This document shows positions 1 to 7,915 of a stretch of 64,000 nt of DNA, one piece after another. A program made the translations under genes and the position numbers. Each line of letters starts with the position of its first letter. Position 1 is the stretch's first letter. This DNA is from Stappia stellulata (GTDB lineage Bacteria; Pseudomonadota; Alphaproteobacteria; Rhizobiales; Stappiaceae). The stretch spans positions 1 to 64,000 of the forward strand of contig NZ_JAIVMF010000017.1 in assembly GCF_020176715.1 (NCBI RefSeq). Direction: 5' to 3'. The notes under the pieces were generated by a model. It made no database searches and was not told where the DNA came from. It saw nothing but the letters and a program-made list of their open reading frames with translations.

Positions 1-140
1 GTCTTGGGCGTGGGCGCGGCCGGATCCGGCCGCCGGCGCGCCGCCGCCGTCTGGGCCGCAGCCGCCGGTTTCAAGCGGCTCCGGCCTGGCCCCGCCGCGC
101 CCTTCTCCGCTCGCGGACCGTTTCCCTTCGGATTGCTCAC
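1..140 (-). CDS. Possible 5' part of an unidentified gene running off the left edge
   Basis: On the minus strand a GTG at 138-140 opens a frame that stays free of stops to base 1 (46 codons). A GGAG lies about five bases upstream of the GTG. The visible residues are Ala/Pro/Arg/Lys rich, like the disordered N-terminal extension of some DNA-binding regulators, but no domain is reached. A perfect 10-bp inverted repeat at 160-190 sits immediately upstream, where an autoregulated gene would carry its operator. A TetR-type regulator is therefore a guess. The plus strand is also open here because GC content is high, so absence of stops is weak evidence. Confidence 0.35.
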   Translation of the reverse strand, partial: MSNPKGNGPRAEKGAAGPGRSRLKPAAAAQTAAARRRPDPAAPTPK

Positions 141-159
141 CGTTTCTCCGCCGCCTTCC

Positions 160-190
160 AAACATGAATTATGATTCAGTATTCATGTTT
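160..190. promoter_or_regulatory. Perfect inverted repeat, candidate operator
   Basis: AAACATGAAT (160-169) is repeated exactly inverted as ATTCATGTTT (181-190), with an 11-base AT-rich spacer. It lies 20 bases upstream of the possible GTG start at 140 and 131 bases beyond the stop of the MFS gene at 322. ATGAAT/ATTCAT half-sites are common in TetR-family operators, so binding by the gene off the left edge is a reasonable inference. Confidence 0.45.
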
Positions 191-321
191 TGAGCAGATG
201 ACGCAAGGGGCTTGCCTGCGTTTGCAAGCCGGCGCAACGGACGCATCCGCGGGAATGCGGTCGCAACAGGGCCGCGGGAGAAAGGGACGGGACCCGGACG
301 ACAACCGGTTCAGGGCGCAGG

Positions 322-1533
322 CTATATCGTCCCGTCGTCGGAGGGCTTTTGCAAGGCGTTGACCAACGCTGCCGCGCCCAGAAACACCGGCGAGACCCAA
401 AAGCCTGCCGAAATGTCGCCGGCAATATCGGAAACGGCACCGGCGATGAGCGGCCCCACCGTCTGACCGAGCGCAAAGCTCAGTGTCAGGAGGGAAATCG
501 CCGCGGTCCAGTCGCTGGCCGGGAGTTGTCGCTGGGCAACGATCGTGATGGCCGTCGGGCCGGCGAGAAAGCTGCCGCCGAAGATGACCGCCGACACGAA
601 CATAGCGACCGGCCCCGAAGAGACCAGCACCGCCAGCGTGCCGACCGTCGCCGTTGCGAACACGATGGTTGGGCCGAGCCCGCCCCGGAGCGCGCCGAGA
701 ACCCGCCCCCAAACCAGGGTGGAAATCGCCGAAACCAGCCCGAGAACCATCCAGAAGGAGGTCATGCGCGTGTCGGAGATTCCCTGGCTGCCAAGCAGCG
801 CGATGATGAAGGTCATGTATCCGACGTAGCCGGCGCCGAAGAGGCCGTAGCCGAAAAAGGTCGGCGCGATGCGGCGAAACGCCGGGAGGCCCAGGAGTGG
901 CGAATTGCCGCCCGCCGGTTCGCGAATGCCGCGCACGGCCCAGGCGGCCATCGGCAGGCCGGCCAGCCCCAGACCGCCAAGCGCGATCCAGCCGTCCGGC
1001 CAGCGCGCGGCGACACCGTTCATTGCAATCGGAACGGCAAACCCCGCCAACAGGATCCCGACCCCGACACCGGCGACATAGATCCCGACCATGGTGCCTC
1101 TGCGCCGCGGATCGGACGACCGGGAGATGGCCGCAGCCAGAAACGCCCCGATCACGAAGGTATGTGCCGTGCTGACGCCGCCAAGCGTCCGCACCAGAAA
1201 CAGCATGGTGAATTCCGCAAACACCCCGGTGGCAAGCAGCGCCAGGGCACTCAGCAGAAAGGCGGCGAGAAAGGTGCGTTTTGCGCCCCATCGGCTCGCG
1301 GCCCAGGGCGCGCTCAGCGCGCCGGCGATATAGCCGACGCCATTCGCCGTGTTCAGCGCCCCGGCCTGGACATAGCTCAACGCCAGATCGGCCTGCATCG
1401 GCGGCAGCAGCAAGGCATAGGAAAACCGCGACAGCCCCAGCGCGAGCGCGGCTCCGGTCGAAAGCGCAATCGCGGTCGCGAATTCGATCCGCGCGTCGCC
1501 GCTGCTGCGGTCAACGGCTTGGGAACTCTCCAT
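322..1533 (-). CDS. MFS transporter, YbfB/YjiJ-like
   Basis: The 403-residue protein has about 12 hydrophobic segments and the GLSRFSYALLLPPM block near the N-terminus that typifies the YbfB/YjiJ branch of the major facilitator superfamily. These are inner-membrane proteins, mostly of unknown substrate and usually annotated as exporters. I place the start at the ATG at 1533 (MESSQ), because translation further upstream would run into the TetR gene's promoter and is low-complexity. It is divergent from the TetR gene at 1680 across two tandem palindromes, so control by that regulator is likely. The pair looks like a regulated efflux unit; the substrate cannot be told. Confidence 0.85.
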   Translation of the reverse strand: MESSQAVDRSSGDARIEFATAIALSTGAALALGLSRFSYALLLPPMQADLALSYVQAGALNTANGVGYIAGALSAPWAASRWGAKRTFLAAFLLSALALLATGVFAEFTMLFLVRTLGGVSTAHTFVIGAFLAAAISRSSDPRRRGTMVGIYVAGVGVGILLAGFAVPIAMNGVAARWPDGWIALGGLGLAGLPMAAWAVRGIREPAGGNSPLLGLPAFRRIAPTFFGYGLFGAGYVGYMTFIIALLGSQGISDTRMTSFWMVLGLVSAISTLVWGRVLGALRGGLGPTIVFATATVGTLAVLVSSGPVAMFVSAVIFGGSFLAGPTAITIVAQRQLPASDWTAAISLLTLSFALGQTVGPLIAGAVSDIAGDISAGFWVSPVFLGAAALVNALQKPSDDGTI

Positions 1534-1633
1534 GCTGCCCCCCCGATTCGATCCGCAAGGGATCCCGGCTTGCCCCGCGCGGTTGCCCGCTGCGCTGTCG
1601 ACCCACGCCGCAGCATTGCGGAAACGGCCATTC

Positions 1634-1667
1634 TTGACTATCATGTCAAACTTGACAGACCTGTCAA
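1634..1667. promoter_or_regulatory. Two tandem 16-bp palindromes, candidate TetR operators
   Basis: TTGAC-N6-GTCAA occurs at 1634-1649 and again at 1652-1667. In the second copy the arms extend to TTGACAG/CTGTCAA with a two-base spacer. The centres are 18 bp apart, so both lie on nearly the same helix face. They sit between the divergent MFS gene (start 1533) and the TetR gene (start 1680 or 1695). The position immediately before the TetR start fits autorepression. Confidence 0.65.
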
Positions 1668-1679
1668 GATTGAAACGAA

Positions 1680-2285
1680 GTGGACGCTGCGCAGATGGTG
1701 GGAACCAGACAGTTCGACGAAAACGCGGTGATGCAACGCGCACTGGACGTGTTTCGCCACAAGGGACTTTCCGCCACCTCGATGATCGACCTGGCGCTTG
1801 CCACGGGCGTGCATCGCGGTTCGCTCTACAATGCCTATGGCGGCAAGAACGCGATCTTCCTGACCGCATTCGAGCAATACGCCCGGGACTACCTGCAAGG
1901 GATCCGCGTCGCCCTCGACCAGCCGGACGCGCGCGCGGCGCTGACCGCCTTCGTGGATCAGGTGCTGACGCGCATGACGACCGGGTCTCCGGCGCGCGGG
2001 TGCCTGACGACACGCACCGCCGCGGAAAGCAATGAGACCACGCCCTTGGTACGTGAGCGCATCCGCGGCTGGCTCAAGGAGCTGGAAGACACCATCGAGG
2101 CGGGCCTTCGGCAACACGGCCTGGCGGCACAACTGGTTCTCCCCCCGCGCGAGACGGCGCGTTTCCTCGTGACCTTCACGCGCGGGCTGGCCGTGATGGA
2201 GCGCGTCCATCAGGACGACGCGTCCTTGCGGGAACTTTCGAGGTCCCTGATCGACGTGCTCGTGCAGCGGGACGCAGCGCCCTGA
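1680..2285 (+). CDS. TetR/AcrR-family transcriptional regulator
   Basis: The protein is 201 residues from the GTG at 1680, or 196 from the ATG at 1695, which fits the family N-terminus better. Residues about 10-60 form the TetR helix-turn-helix, with the typical GLSATSMIDLALATGVHRGSLY stretch broken by the recognition helix ending in YNAYGGKNAIF. The C-terminal half is the variable ligand-binding domain and includes a conserved GCLTTRTAAE segment found in the YxaF/LmrA-like subgroup. The gene is divergent from the MFS transporter and preceded by two tandem palindromes. A ligand-relieved repressor of the exporter and itself is the likely role. Confidence 0.88.
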   Translation: MDAAQMVGTRQFDENAVMQRALDVFRHKGLSATSMIDLALATGVHRGSLYNAYGGKNAIFLTAFEQYARDYLQGIRVALDQPDARAALTAFVDQVLTRMTTGSPARGCLTTRTAAESNETTPLVRERIRGWLKELEDTIEAGLRQHGLAAQLVLPPRETARFLVTFTRGLAVMERVHQDDASLRELSRSLIDVLVQRDAAP

Positions 2286-2396
2286 CGACGGGGAACCGCC
2301 CACAAACCCGCGAATTCTTCGAAACATGAGCCTTTCACGCAGGATTTTCGCATCGCGCCGTTGACGCGGCTGCGAGCGCGACGCATATCTTAAGGC

Positions 2397-2864
2397 ATGC
2401 GCCTCACTCAACAGACCAATTACGCGGTCCGCACCCTGATCTATTGTGCGGCAAACCCCGACAAGCCCAGCCGGGTCGCGGACATCGCGGCCAGCTTCGA
2501 GATGTCGGAAACGCATCTCTTCAAGATCCTCAAGGTTCTCGTCAGCAACGGCTTCGTGCGCACGCTTCGCGGTCGCAACGGCGGGCTGATGCTGGCCCGC
2601 CCTGCGGAGGAGATCACCGTCGGCGCCGTGGTGCGCGCCGCCGAGGAAAGCTTCCTGCTGGCGGAGTGCTTCGAATCGGGTCGCAAGGACTGTCCGCTGA
2701 TCACGTCTTGCGGCTTCAACGGCCTGCTGCATGAAGCGCTGGAAGCCTTCATGAACGTGCTTGACGCGCATACGATCGCGGAACTGGCCGAGGACCGGGG
2801 CGAAATCCGCTTCCTGCTGAACATCGACCCCGCCGTCGACGGTGCCGTGGCACGCGTTTCCTGA
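2397..2864 (+). CDS. rirA: Rrf2-family iron-responsive regulator, RirA-like
   Basis: This 155-residue protein begins MRLTQQTNYAVR, the Rrf2 winged-helix start, and carries the cysteine cluster AECFESGRKDCPL..SC at about residues 90-105, which binds an iron-sulfur cluster. The pattern CAAN near residue 20, RGRNGG near 60 and the terminal IRFLLNI match the RirA branch of Hyphomicrobiales, global repressors of iron uptake, better than NsrR or IscR. The gene stands alone: the upstream gene ends 111 bp before it and the downstream gene is convergent. NsrR remains the main alternative because both share the CysX pattern. Confidence 0.8.
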   Translation: MRLTQQTNYAVRTLIYCAANPDKPSRVADIAASFEMSETHLFKILKVLVSNGFVRTLRGRNGGLMLARPAEEITVGAVVRAAEESFLLAECFESGRKDCPLITSCGFNGLLHEALEAFMNVLDAHTIAELAEDRGEIRFLLNIDPAVDGAVARVS

Positions 2865-2916
2865 TCCGCCTGACGGATCGCGCCGCGCGTCGGATCGCCT
2901 GACCACGACAGCAACG

Positions 2917-2947
2917 AAAAAGGCCGCCGGGGATGCCCCGACGGCCT
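2917..2947 (-). terminator. Intrinsic terminator, minus strand
   Basis: AGGCCGCCGGGG / CCCCGACGGCCT (2921-2947) folds into a 12-bp stem with one mismatch and an ATG loop. Read on the minus strand it is followed by five U residues (2917-2921). It would end the transcript of the binding-protein gene at 3188, after that transcript has crossed the palindromic repeat. Confidence 0.65.
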
Positions 2948-2981
2948 CAAACTGCTGACGAAGGGTGCGAAGGCTCTTCCA

Positions 2982-3111
2982 CGTCATACCGGGCAAGCGC
3001 AAGCGCGACCCGGTATCGGAGAGCCAAAGGCCCATCCTTTTCAGCGAATTGCCCGCCGCGAGACGGTGCCTCTCCGATCCCGGCTCTCATTGCATTCGGC
3101 CGGGATGACGA
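2982..3111. repeat. Dispersed intergenic palindromic repeat, copy A
   Basis: A ~130-bp block beginning CGTCATACCGGGCAAG and ending CCGGGATGACG, so that its ends are inverted relative to each other. It contains the internal blocks CCGGTATCGG, GAGCCAAAGGCCC and CCGATCCCGG. Closely related copies occur at 23889-24020 and 58111-58240, always between genes. It fills most of the 323-base gap between rirA and the convergent binding-protein gene. Confidence 0.75.
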
Positions 3112-3135
3112 CCCTTCAGGCTTTGTCATCATCCT

Positions 3136-3171
3136 CAGGCAGCCGGGGATGCCCCGACGGCCTGATTTTTT
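3136..3171 (+). terminator. Intrinsic terminator, plus strand
   Basis: The stem CAGGCAGCCGGGG / CCCCGACGGCCTG (3136-3164, two mismatches, ATG loop) is followed on the plus strand by TTTTTT (3166-3171). Its core is nearly identical to the hairpin at 2921-2947. It would end rirA transcription just before the stop of the convergent gene. Confidence 0.65.
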
Positions 3172-3187
3172 GCGCGATCAGTTGCGC

Positions 3188-4387
3188 TTACTGGATTTCC
3201 GAAACCACTTCGAAGCCGTCGCCGGAGACCTTGAACAGGGCATAGGTGCCCGGAACGTCGCCCTTGTCGTCGAAGTTGTGGTCGCCAGCCGCGCCCTTGT
3301 AGTCGATGGCGGTGCCGGCCGCGATCAGCTCCTTGGCCTTCGCCCATTCGCCGGCGCGGATCGGCTCGCCTTCGCCGTTGGAGATCTCGCGCAGCGCGGC
3401 CGAGACCTTGGCCTTGTCGCCGCCGGCCTTTTCGATGGCAAGCGCCAGCATGAAGGCCGCGTCGTAGGAGGTCGTGGCGAAGATCGCCGAGGGATCACCG
3501 CCGACGTCGGCAAACGCCTTGGAGAACATCTCGAGCGAATCCGACTTCTCGCCGACCGGAGCCGAAGAGAGGAAGGTGGTCAGGTTCTCCGCGCCGAGTT
3601 CCTTGATCGGGGCGTCGGACTTCATGCCGTCACCGCCGACGAAGTTCGTGAAGAAGCCGTTTTCCAGCGCCTGGCGCAGCATGGTCAGGCCGGAGCCGTC
3701 GCCATAGTCGAAGATCACCAGCGTGTCGGCGCCGCCCGAGGCAAGCTCGGCCAGGTTGGACCGGTAGGAGGCCTTCTCGCCCTCATGCGCGGCGAAGCCG
3801 GCGATCTCGCCGCCATTGCCCTCGAACTCCGAGCGGAACGCTTCGGCAAGGCCCTTGCCGTAGTCGTTGTTGAGATAGGCGACGGCGACCTTCGCGGTTC
3901 CGCGCAGGAGCAGCGTGCGGGCAAGCGCGCGGCCCTGGAAGTCATCGGAGGGCACGGTGCGGAACACAGTGTCATTGTCGTTGAGGCCGGAGATTTCCGG
4001 CGAGGTGCCGGACGGCGTGATCACGGTGACGCCGGCAGGAATGGTGACCGAATTGGTTGCCGCAAGCACTGCGCCCGAGCAATGCGGGCCGACGATGCCG
4101 ATCACGTTCTCGATGTTGACCGCCTTGGTGGCCGCATCCGTGCCGTTCTGCGGGTTGCAGGCGCTGTCGCCGATCACCGCGACCAGCTGCTCGCCGTCGA
4201 GGATACCGCCGTTGTCGTTCACCTGCTGCACGGCAAGACGGGCGCTGTCGATCATCGCCGGCGCCATCGCCGCGATCGGACCGGACACGCCGCCGAGCAG
4301 ACCGATCTTCACGTCGGCCTGGGCCGGCGCAGCCATTGCCGTCGCGCCAAGCAGCGTCGCGGCCAGGGCGGTACGGAACTTGTTCAT
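3188..4387 (-). CDS. Branched-chain-amino-acid-type ABC transporter substrate-binding protein (LivJ/LivK-like)
   Basis: The 399-residue product starts at the ATG at 4387, preferred over the GTG one codon earlier because GGAGGT lies five bases before the ATG. A Sec signal peptide ends at about APAQA-D, and the mature protein begins DVKIGLLGGVSGP, the type I periplasmic binding fold of the HAAT family. It is the last of five transport genes (livG, livF, livH, livM, then this gene), separated from livM by 118 bases holding a perfect short hairpin. Since the transporter follows kynU-kynA-kynB, the ligand may be tryptophan, kynurenine or another aromatic amino acid; that is inference from position. 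Confidence 0.9.
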   Translation of the reverse strand: MNKFRTALAATLLGATAMAAPAQADVKIGLLGGVSGPIAAMAPAMIDSARLAVQQVNDNGGILDGEQLVAVIGDSACNPQNGTDAATKAVNIENVIGIVGPHCSGAVLAATNSVTIPAGVTVITPSGTSPEISGLNDNDTVFRTVPSDDFQGRALARTLLLRGTAKVAVAYLNNDYGKGLAEAFRSEFEGNGGEIAGFAAHEGEKASYRSNLAELASGGADTLVIFDYGDGSGLTMLRQALENGFFTNFVGGDGMKSDAPIKELGAENLTTFLSSAPVGEKSDSLEMFSKAFADVGGDPSAIFATTSYDAAFMLALAIEKAGGDKAKVSAALREISNGEGEPIRAGEWAKAKELIAAGTAIDYKGAAGDHNFDDKGDVPGTYALFKVSGDGFEVVSEIQ

Positions 4388-4414
4388 CACTCACCTCCAC
4401 TTATGATTCACGCT

Positions 4415-4429
4415 GCGGTCAAAGACCGC
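4415..4429 (-). other. Short perfect hairpin between livM and the binding-protein gene
   Basis: GCGGTC (4415-4420) and GACCGC (4424-4429) form a 6-bp stem with a three-base loop in the leader of the binding-protein gene. No U-run follows on the minus strand, so it is not a standard terminator. A stabilising or processing structure that lets the binding protein be made in excess of the permeases is possible. Confidence 0.4.
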
Positions 4430-4505
4430 GCGTCTTGCCGGGATCCGTCTTTCCGGTCCCGTCTGAGGAGACAGTCTCAACCGAAACGTGCCGTCCCCAC
4501 AAGCT

Positions 4506-5462
4506 TCATTTCGACTTTTCAGACACCTCTTCGCGTGTCCCCTGAGGCTCCGGCAAAAGCCCCTCCGGACGGAAGCGCAGCACCAGCTGAAGCATCAGCC
4601 CGATCAGGAAGACGCGCATGTATTTCGCCTTCACCGCATATTCATGCGGCAGCTGGTCGGTGACGATCTCCGACATCGACCAGATGATCCAGACAACGGC
4701 CACGCCTAGGATCGCGCCGCGATTGTTGCCCGACCCGCCGAGGATCAGCATGATCCAAACGAGGAAGGTCGCGATCATCGGATCGATCGCCTCCGGCGTG
4801 ATCGTGCGGTTGAAATGCGCGAAGAGCGCGCCGCCCAGCCCCATCAGCGCGGAGCCGAAGATGAAGGCCTCCAGCCGGCGGAACGGCACGTCCTTGCCCA
4901 TCGCCCGGGCGGCGTCCTCATTGTCGCGGATGGCGCGCATCATCCGGCCCCAGGGCGCGGCGATCTGGCGTTCCACCATCAGATAGGCGACGAGCAGCAC
5001 GCCGGCGACGATGGCCAGATAGGCGAGCTGCGAATAGACGTAGGGAAGATCGCCGAAGGGCCGCGGAATATCGGTGATGCCACGCGCGGAGTTGGTCAGC
5101 CAGTCCTCCGACTTGATCACCAGGCGGATGATTTCGGCAACGCCGATGGTGGCGATGGCCAGATAGTCGGAGCGAAAGCGCAGGCAGATCTTTCCGATCG
5201 GCCAGGCGATCAGCGCCGCAGCCAGCATCGCGCCGATCCAACCAACGGGCACCGGCAAGTCAAAGCCGCCGATCCGGCCCTCGACGGCGGGCGAGGTCAG
5301 GATCGCGGAGGTATAGGCGCCGACGGCGAAAAAGCCGGCGATACCCGCGTTGAAGAGGCCAGTGAAGCCCCACTGGATATTCAGCCCGAGCGACAACAGC
5401 GCATAGATGCAGATGAAGATCGCCATGAAGACGGCATAATTGGCAAGACCGATCCATTCCAT
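4506..5462 (-). CDS. livM: Branched-chain amino acid ABC permease, LivM-like
   Basis: The ATG at 5462 (MEWIGLANYAVF) gives 318 residues with about nine hydrophobic segments. LGLNIQWGFTGLFNAGIAGFF near residue 25 is the family signature of LivM, and the EAA-like loop with RAIRDNEDAARAMG near residue 195 contacts the ATPases. A longer frame reaches 5855 but would overlap livH completely and lacks membrane character. The gene follows livH by 14 bases, so the two are cotranscribed. It forms the heterodimeric channel with LivH. Confidence 0.92.
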   Translation of the reverse strand: MEWIGLANYAVFMAIFICIYALLSLGLNIQWGFTGLFNAGIAGFFAVGAYTSAILTSPAVEGRIGGFDLPVPVGWIGAMLAAALIAWPIGKICLRFRSDYLAIATIGVAEIIRLVIKSEDWLTNSARGITDIPRPFGDLPYVYSQLAYLAIVAGVLLVAYLMVERQIAAPWGRMMRAIRDNEDAARAMGKDVPFRRLEAFIFGSALMGLGGALFAHFNRTITPEAIDPMIATFLVWIMLILGGSGNNRGAILGVAVVWIIWSMSEIVTDQLPHEYAVKAKYMRVFLIGLMLQLVLRFRPEGLLPEPQGTREEVSEKSK

Positions 5463-5476
5463 GTCAGCCGTCCCCC

Positions 5477-6349
5477 CTAAAGAACCTTGCCCTTGAGCAG
5501 CCCGGTCGGGCGCACAAGCAGCATGAGCAGCAGGATCGCGAAAGCGGTCGCGGCCTTGTATTCGGTCGGCAGGAACAGCGTCGACATCTCCTCCGCGATG
5601 CCGACGATCAGCCCGCCGAGAACCGCGCCCTCGACGCGTCCGACACCGCCGAGGATGGCGGCGGCGAACATCGGCAGCAGCATGGTCCAGCCCATCATCG
5701 CCTTGAGCTCGTAATTGAGGCCGAGGAACACGCCGGCCGCGGCGCACAGCCCGCCGACGATGATCCAGGTCAGCATGACGACCTTCTTGTTGTCGACGCC
5801 CGACAGCAGCGCGAGATCCGGATTGTCGGACATCGCCCGCATCGCCTTGCCCCACTTGCTTTGCTGGAGAAAGACATGCAGCGCCAGCACCAGGCCGATC
5901 ATGGCGAGGATGGTGATCAGTTCCCGGTCACGGATGCGGATGCCGAACCATACGTCCGGACGCACGATGCCGCGGGTGTAGGTCTCCGAATCGACGCCCC
6001 ACACGACCTGCACCACGGCGCGCACCATGAGCGCCACACCGAGCGAGGCCATCACGGTGACGATCTTCGGCCGTTCGCGCAGATAGGCGTAAAAGGCCTT
6101 GTCGATCATCACGGCGGCGGCGGCCGTCAGCACCATGGCGACGGGAAGCGCGACATAGGGCGAGACGCCGCCAAGCGTCACCGCGCCCAGCGCCAGGAAG
6201 GCGCCCAGCGTCGCTAGGTCGCCGTGAGCCAGATGCGCATAGCGCAGGATGGCGAAGACCAGCGTGATGCCGACCGCGCCCAGCGCATAGATCGAACCGA
6301 TGACGATGCCCGGCACCAGATAGAAGTTGATGATTTCCAGCGCGCCCAT
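5477..6349 (-). CDS. livH: Branched-chain amino acid ABC permease, LivH-like
   Basis: The protein is 290 residues from the ATG at 6349, preceded by GGAGGG eight bases upstream; a GTG at 6358, which overlaps the livF stop, is the alternative start. It is strongly hydrophobic with LivH features: an ILRYAHLAHGDLATLGAF segment near residue 35 and the cytoplasmic RAMSDNPDLALLSGV loop near 185, which docks with LivF/LivG. It lies between livF and livM in the same operon. Confidence 0.92.
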   Translation of the reverse strand: MGALEIINFYLVPGIVIGSIYALGAVGITLVFAILRYAHLAHGDLATLGAFLALGAVTLGGVSPYVALPVAMVLTAAAAVMIDKAFYAYLRERPKIVTVMASLGVALMVRAVVQVVWGVDSETYTRGIVRPDVWFGIRIRDRELITILAMIGLVLALHVFLQQSKWGKAMRAMSDNPDLALLSGVDNKKVVMLTWIIVGGLCAAAGVFLGLNYELKAMMGWTMLLPMFAAAILGGVGRVEGAVLGGLIVGIAEEMSTLFLPTEYKAATAFAILLLMLLVRPTGLLKGKVL

Positions 6350-6354
6350 CGCAC

Positions 6355-7062
6355 TCACCCTCCGAGGAACATGTCTGCGACGTCGCGGTCGGCGAGGAGA
6401 TCCGCGCCGGTGCCTTCGTGGCGGTTGGCGCCGGAGGCGAGCACATAGCCGCGGTCGGCGAAGGCCAAGGCCTGCTTGGCGTGCTGCTCGACCAGAACGA
6501 TCGTCACGCCGGTGTCGCGCACGTCCCGGCAGATCTGGAAGATCTGCTCCATGTAGCGCGGCGACAGGCCCGCCGTCGGCTCATCGAGAAGCAGAAGCTT
6601 CGGCTCCAGCATCAGCGCGCGGCCCATGGCCACCATCTGGCGCTGCCCGCCGGAGAGATTGCCGGCCAGCGCCTTGCGGCGTTCCTTCAGGTCGGGAAAC
6701 AGCGTGTAGACCCGGTCGTAGGCGGCGGAGAGATCGCCGGAGCGCAGGAAGGCGCCCATCTCCAGGTTTTCATGCACCGTCATCTCGCGGAAGACGTTGC
6801 TCACCTGCGGCACATAGCACACGCCGGCTTCGACGATGCGGTTCGGCTCCCAGCCGGTGATATCCGTGCCGTCGACGGTGATCGAGCCGCCGCGCACCTT
6901 GAGGAGACCGAAGATCGCCTTCATCGCCGTCGACTTGCCAGCACCGTTGGGGCCGACGATCACAACGATCTCGGCCTTTGCAGCGGTCATCGACACGCCT
7001 TGCAGGACATTGGCGTCGCCATAGCCGCCAACCAGGTCCCGCATCACGAGAATGTCGCTCAT
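6355..7062 (-). CDS. livF: Branched-chain amino acid ABC transporter ATPase, LivF-like
   Basis: The 235-residue ATPase has Walker A GPNGAGKST near residue 37, signature LSGGQRQM near 135 and Walker B LLLLDEPTAGLSP near 155, followed by the switch histidine in VEQHA. Length and the YVPQVSNVFREMTVHENLEMG segment are those of LivF, not LivG. Its start overlaps the livG stop by four bases, indicating translational coupling. Confidence 0.93.
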   Translation of the reverse strand: MSDILVMRDLVGGYGDANVLQGVSMTAAKAEIVVIVGPNGAGKSTAMKAIFGLLKVRGGSITVDGTDITGWEPNRIVEAGVCYVPQVSNVFREMTVHENLEMGAFLRSGDLSAAYDRVYTLFPDLKERRKALAGNLSGGQRQMVAMGRALMLEPKLLLLDEPTAGLSPRYMEQIFQICRDVRDTGVTIVLVEQHAKQALAFADRGYVLASGANRHEGTGADLLADRDVADMFLGG

Positions 7063-7829
7063 GCGGCGTCTCCGACCGTTTCGCCCAGATAGGCTTCCAG
7101 CACCCTCGGGTCCGAGCGCACCGTCGCGAAGTCGCCCTGGATCAGCACCCGCCCTTCCGCCATGCAGATCACCGGGTCGCAGAGCTTCTCGATCATTTCC
7201 ATGTCGTGCTCGATCAGGATGAAGGTGTAGCCGCGCTCCTTGTTGAGGATCGCGATCTTTTCCTCAAGCTTGCGCAAGAGCGTGCGGTTGACGCCGGCGG
7301 CCGGCTCGTCGAGGAGCACGAGGCGGGCATCGGTCATCATCGTGCGGCCGAGCTCGAGAAGTTTCTTCTGGCCGCCGGACAGATTGCCGGCGCGTTCGTT
7401 CGCAAGGTGGCTGAGCTCGAGAAAATCCAGCGCCTCCTCGGCGCGGGCGCGCACCTTCGCCTCGGTCTCGCGCACCCGGCCATAGCTGACCCAGTTGGCG
7501 ATGAGGCTCTCGCCCGCTTGCGCCGGCGGCACCATCATCAGGTTTTCCAGCGCGGTCAGGCGGTGAAACTCGTGAGGGATCTGGAACGTGCGCACCAGAC
7601 CGCGGTGGAACCGCTTGTCGGTGGACAGCTTGGTGATGGTCTTGCCCAGATAGCGGATCGTCCCCTCGCTCGGGGGAAACGCACCGGCAATGAGGTTGAA
7701 CAATGTGGTCTTGCCGGCCCCATTGGGTCCGATCAGGCCGGTGATCGATCCCTCATGCACCTGAAAGGAGCAATGATCGACCGCGCGAAACCCGCCATAG
7801 TCCATGACCAGGCGGTCCACCTCCAGCAT
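7059..7829 (-). CDS. livG: Branched-chain amino acid ABC transporter ATPase, LivG-like
   Basis: The ATG at 7829, with GGGAG six to seven bases upstream, gives 256 residues; a TTG at 7841 would add four. Walker A GPNGAGKTT, signature LSGGQKKLLELG and Walker B LVLLDEPAAGVN are intact, and the D-loop region and VEHDM histidine are present. It is the first transporter gene after kynB (86-base gap), so the kyn and liv genes probably share a transcript. Confidence 0.92.
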   Translation of the reverse strand: MLEVDRLVMDYGGFRAVDHCSFQVHEGSITGLIGPNGAGKTTLFNLIAGAFPPSEGTIRYLGKTITKLSTDKRFHRGLVRTFQIPHEFHRLTALENLMMVPPAQAGESLIANWVSYGRVRETEAKVRARAEEALDFLELSHLANERAGNLSGGQKKLLELGRTMMTDARLVLLDEPAAGVNRTLLRKLEEKIAILNKERGYTFILIEHDMEMIEKLCDPVICMAEGRVLIQGDFATVRSDPRVLEAYLGETVGDAA

Positions 7830-7915
7830 AAGCTCTCCCAAGCCCCTCGCCTCCCTCGTGTATTCCGGCGGTCTGTTCGCCTGCCGCCTTGCCCTATCCC
7901 GCTTGCGCCTCTTCT

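Noticed and set aside
349-1731. Long plus-strand open frame of 460 codons opposite the MFS gene
   Set aside because: Its composition (Arg/Gly/Ala/Gln rich, no domain) is that of an antisense frame of a GC-rich gene; the minus-strand MFS protein is convincing.
2933-4663. Plus-strand 576-codon open frame across the binding-protein gene
   Set aside because: It is the antisense of a clear LivJ/LivK-like gene and crosses two terminators and a repeat.
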